Positions 62,062 through 64,000 of a stretch of DNA of 64,000 nt are shown one piece after another. A model generated the notes under the pieces. That model ran no database searches. It was not told the origin of the DNA and was given only the letters and a program-made list of their open reading frames with translations. This DNA is from Prauserella_A sp040635515 (GTDB taxonomy: Bacteria; Actinomycetota; Actinomycetes; Mycobacteriales; Pseudonocardiaceae). The first letter of the stretch is position 1; each line of letters starts with the position of its first letter. The stretch is from the NCBI GenBank assembly GCA_040635515.1, contig JBEYHY010000001.1, forward strand, positions 1,278,676-1,342,675, written 5' to 3'. A program made the position numbers and the translations under genes.

Positions 62062-62436
62062 ATGCCGGAATTCGACACCATCGCCCAGCGCTACATCGAG
62101 GTCTGGAACTCGACCGACGCGGCGAGCCGCCGCGAGCTGATCGAAGCCCTCTTCACACCGGACGCGACCTACACCGACCCGCTGGGCCGGGCCGAGGGCT
62201 GGGACGCGATCGACGCACTCGTAGGCGGTGCGCAGGAACAGTTCGCCGGTTTGCGGTTTCACCTCGCCCAGCCGGACAGTCCGGTCGACGGCCACCACGA
62301 CATCGCCCGGTTCCGCTGGCACCTCGCGCCCGACGCCACGGCGGAGCCTGTTGTCATCGGCTTCGACGTGATCGTCACCGCCGATGACCACCGGATCAGC
62401 AACGTCCACGGCTTCCTGGACAAGGTGCCCGGCTGA
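62062..62436 (+). CDS. SnoaL/NTF2-like protein, divergent to the XRE regulator
   Basis: The 124-residue protein has the NTF2-like fold: IAQRYIEVWNSTDAASRRELIEALFTPDATYTDPLGRAEGWDAIDAL and a final FGFDVIVTADD. RBS AAAGGG before the ATG. It is the probable target of the divergent regulator. Such proteins may be isomerases, hydrolases or ligand binders; nothing specific can be said here. Confidence 0.85.
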   Translation: MPEFDTIAQRYIEVWNSTDAASRRELIEALFTPDATYTDPLGRAEGWDAIDALVGGAQEQFAGLRFHLAQPDSPVDGHHDIARFRWHLAPDATAEPVVIGFDVIVTADDHRISNVHGFLDKVPG

Positions 62437-62467
62437 GAGCCCGCGGCCCGATGCCCGCCCGCCGTCG

Positions 62468-63043
62468 TCAGCCGGTGCGGCGGGCGTTGCGGCGTTCGGA
62501 CAGTTCGTCACGCACGACGGGTTCGATTTCGCCGCCGTCGGCCCGCTCGGCCGGGAATTCGTGAATGGTTCCGCTGATCTCCTGCATGGCGCCGCTGACG
62601 GCGATACCGAACACTCCCTGTCCGCCCTGCAGTAAATCAACGATCTCCTCGGGCGAGGTGCATTCGTACACCGTCGTCCCGTCGGAGAACAGGGTGACCT
62701 TGGCGAGATCGCGCACACCGCGCTCCCGCAGATGATCGACGGCGACCCTGATGTTCTGCAACGACACTCCCGTGTCGAGCAGTCGCTTGACGATCTTGAG
62801 TACCAGGATGTCCTTGAACGAGTACAGCCGTTGCGAACCGGAGCCGTGCGCGGTACGAATGTTGGGCGTCACCAGTTTGGTCCGTGCCCAGTAGTCGAGC
62901 TGCCGGTAGGTGATCCCGGCGATCTGACACGCGGCGGGACCGCGGTAGCCAACCAGCTCGTCCGGCAGCGACGCGTCAGGGAATAGCTCTCCTTGCTGCC
63001 CCTGCTCGCCGTCGGCGGCCCTGAACGGGCTCTCGTCGACCAC
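62468..63043 (-). CDS. MerR-family regulator of the Rv1828 type
   Basis: The 191-residue protein has a MerR-type winged helix (about residues 30-100): ACQIAGITYRQLDYWARTKLV, SGSQRLYSFKDILVLKIVKRLLDTGVSLQNIRVAVDHL. The C-terminal domain (FSDGTTVYECTSPEEIVDLLQGGQGVFGIAVSGAMQEI) is strongly conserved with Rv1828 of M. tuberculosis, a regulator whose C-terminal domain may bind a small ligand. GTG 63043 with GGAGG 5 bases upstream. In mycobacteria it is part of a garA-like locus; here it stands alone. Confidence 0.93.
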   Translation of the reverse strand: MVDESPFRAADGEQGQQGELFPDASLPDELVGYRGPAACQIAGITYRQLDYWARTKLVTPNIRTAHGSGSQRLYSFKDILVLKIVKRLLDTGVSLQNIRVAVDHLRERGVRDLAKVTLFSDGTTVYECTSPEEIVDLLQGGQGVFGIAVSGAMQEISGTIHEFPAERADGGEIEPVVRDELSERRNARRTG

Positions 63044-63298
63044 GCATGCCTCCTCTCGCCCGGTCGGTCGACCGGCGAAACAAGACCGCCGTTTCCGGGA
63101 GTGGAAACGACCGGTTACGACAATCGCGTCGACGCCGGCGAGACGAGGTCGCCCCAGATCGGCCTAATCACACCGACGCGATTCATCTCCCTCGACGGTA
63201 TGCCTGCCCGACGGGCCGGTCAACGCGACGCGCGGGCACCCTCAAGTCGATATCGAGACTTCCCAGCTCCTTGCTTAATTTACTTGCTCATGTTAATT

Positions 63299-63316
63299 TT
63301 TACTCATGTCAGTAAA
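63299..63316 (+). promoter_or_regulatory. Operator overlapping the TetR start codon
   Basis: Perfect dyad TTTACT-CATGTC-AGTAAA in an A/T-rich island (63276-63316). It contains the ATG of the TetR gene (63306) and follows TTAATTTT, which may act as -10 for a leaderless transcript. A related TTTACT-TG-CTCATGT lies 20 bases upstream, so there may be two half-sites. Confidence 0.6.
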
Positions 63317-63929
63317 CAAGGAATTGGGGGCGGGCCTCGGCCTGACGGTCACCGAGGAGGCCCGCCGGGCACAGATCATCGAGGCCACCATCGACACCAT
63401 CGCGGAGCTGGGTTACGGCAACACGTCGTTCGCCAGGATCGTGGAGCGAGCGGGATTGAGCAGCACGCGCATGATCTCGTACCACTTCGGCAACAAGGAC
63501 GAGCTGATGATGGCCACGGTCGGCGCCATCGTCGACAACCAGGACACGTTCCTGCAGAAACGCATGGGGACCGAAACCGAGCGGACCGCCATGCTGCGCG
63601 CCTACGTCGAGTCGGAGGTCGCCTTCCTCGGCGAGTATCCGCGGCAGGCGCAGGCGCTCATGGACATCGGGGCGAACGCGCGGTCGGCCGACGGCACACC
63701 GATGTTCGAACTCGTGTGGAAGAGCGTGCGGTTCGGCAGGATCGAACGGCAACTGCGGCAGGGCCAGCGCGAAGGCGCCTTCGGGGACTTCGACGTGAGT
63801 GTGCTCGCGCTCGTGATCCGCCAGGCCATCGACGGCGTCGCCGCCAGGCTCGCGAGAGAGCCCGGCCTCGATCTCCAGTCCTATGGGCGGGAACTGGGCG
63901 AGCTGTTCACCAAAGCCACCAGGCCCTGA
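63306..63929 (+). CDS. TetR-family transcriptional regulator
   Basis: The 207-residue protein has a TetR DNA-binding domain (about residues 16-65: RRAQIIEATIDTIAELGYGNTSFARIVERAGLSSTRMISYHFGNK) and a helical C-terminal domain of the TetR_C_26-like type (DIGANARSADG). Its own dyad operator covers the start codon, which suggests direct autorepression. Its targets are not in the window; a gene to the right (63930 onward) may be one, but only 71 bases are visible, and nothing can be recognised there. Confidence 0.9.
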   Translation: MSVNKELGAGLGLTVTEEARRAQIIEATIDTIAELGYGNTSFARIVERAGLSSTRMISYHFGNKDELMMATVGAIVDNQDTFLQKRMGTETERTAMLRAYVESEVAFLGEYPRQAQALMDIGANARSADGTPMFELVWKSVRFGRIERQLRQGQREGAFGDFDVSVLALVIRQAIDGVAARLAREPGLDLQSYGRELGELFTKATRP

Positions 63930-64000
63930 TCCCCCGGCATTGACGGTGCTTCTGTTCACTGTGGACGGTCGGAGAGTATCGCTTGCTAGTCCATTCCGGT

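Overview
The window is high-GC (about 70%) actinobacterial chromosomal DNA, most likely from a Pseudonocardiales genome (Amycolatopsis, Saccharomonospora or Prauserella type). Markers for this are the Pup-proteasome ATPase at the left edge, mycothiol synthesis (mshC), an ergothioneine operon, actinobacterial fabG1-inhA, coproporphyrin ferrochelatase, many TetR regulators, and many genes whose start codon lies 6-7 nt after a TANNNT box, as in leaderless transcripts. I see no transposase, integrase, CRISPR array, rRNA or tRNA gene. The window is mostly core chromosome with accessory transporter and regulator islands.

Region 1 (1-18.3 kb) resembles the M. tuberculosis mpa-mshC neighbourhood as I remember it. 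It holds mpa (partial), a Gln/Gly-rich membrane protein, trmI, an M50-CBS protease, a RecB-type nuclease, a thioesterase, an orphan ParA, a VOC protein, hisG-hisE, a methyltransferase, a HAD phosphatase, a PAC2 protein, transporters, a phosphoesterase, an ArsR-MFS pair, an ABC-F ATPase and mshC. Region 2 (18.3-24.6 kb) has a TetR/P450 divergon and a MoxR-VWA pair. Region 3 (23.8-42.8 kb) resembles the Rv1486c-acn segment: an unknown protein, ferrochelatase, a TetR-MFS-SnoaL resistance island, inhA-fabG1, a thioesterase, phoD, trmL, the VWA-DUF58-MoxR operon, mobA, a RipA-like peptidase, two membrane proteins and acnA.

Region 4 (43.0-53.7 kb) is accessory: TauE/SafE, TetR-MMPL, MFS-MarR, a Ddn-like protein and egtABCD. 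It separates acnA from its likely repressor gene acnR (54.2 kb), although both carry a matching AcnR-type operator. Region 5 (54.8-64 kb) holds two CNNM/CorC-type transporters behind an elaborate leader with a 32-codon ORF and mutually exclusive hairpins. It continues with a conserved glycosylase-like protein, a small Zn-ribbon protein, a shortened substrate-binding protein, a decayed GPP34 gene, a lipoprotein, an XRE/SnoaL divergon, an Rv1828-type MerR regulator and a TetR regulator.

The most unusual signals are the CNNM leader, a 21-bp intergenic repeat family found in opposite orientations at two loci, the acnA/acnR split, the paired identical operators of the TetR-MFS island, two unrelated-looking membrane proteins with Gln/Gly/Tyr-rich cytoplasmic tails, and eroding genes at 58.7-60 kb.
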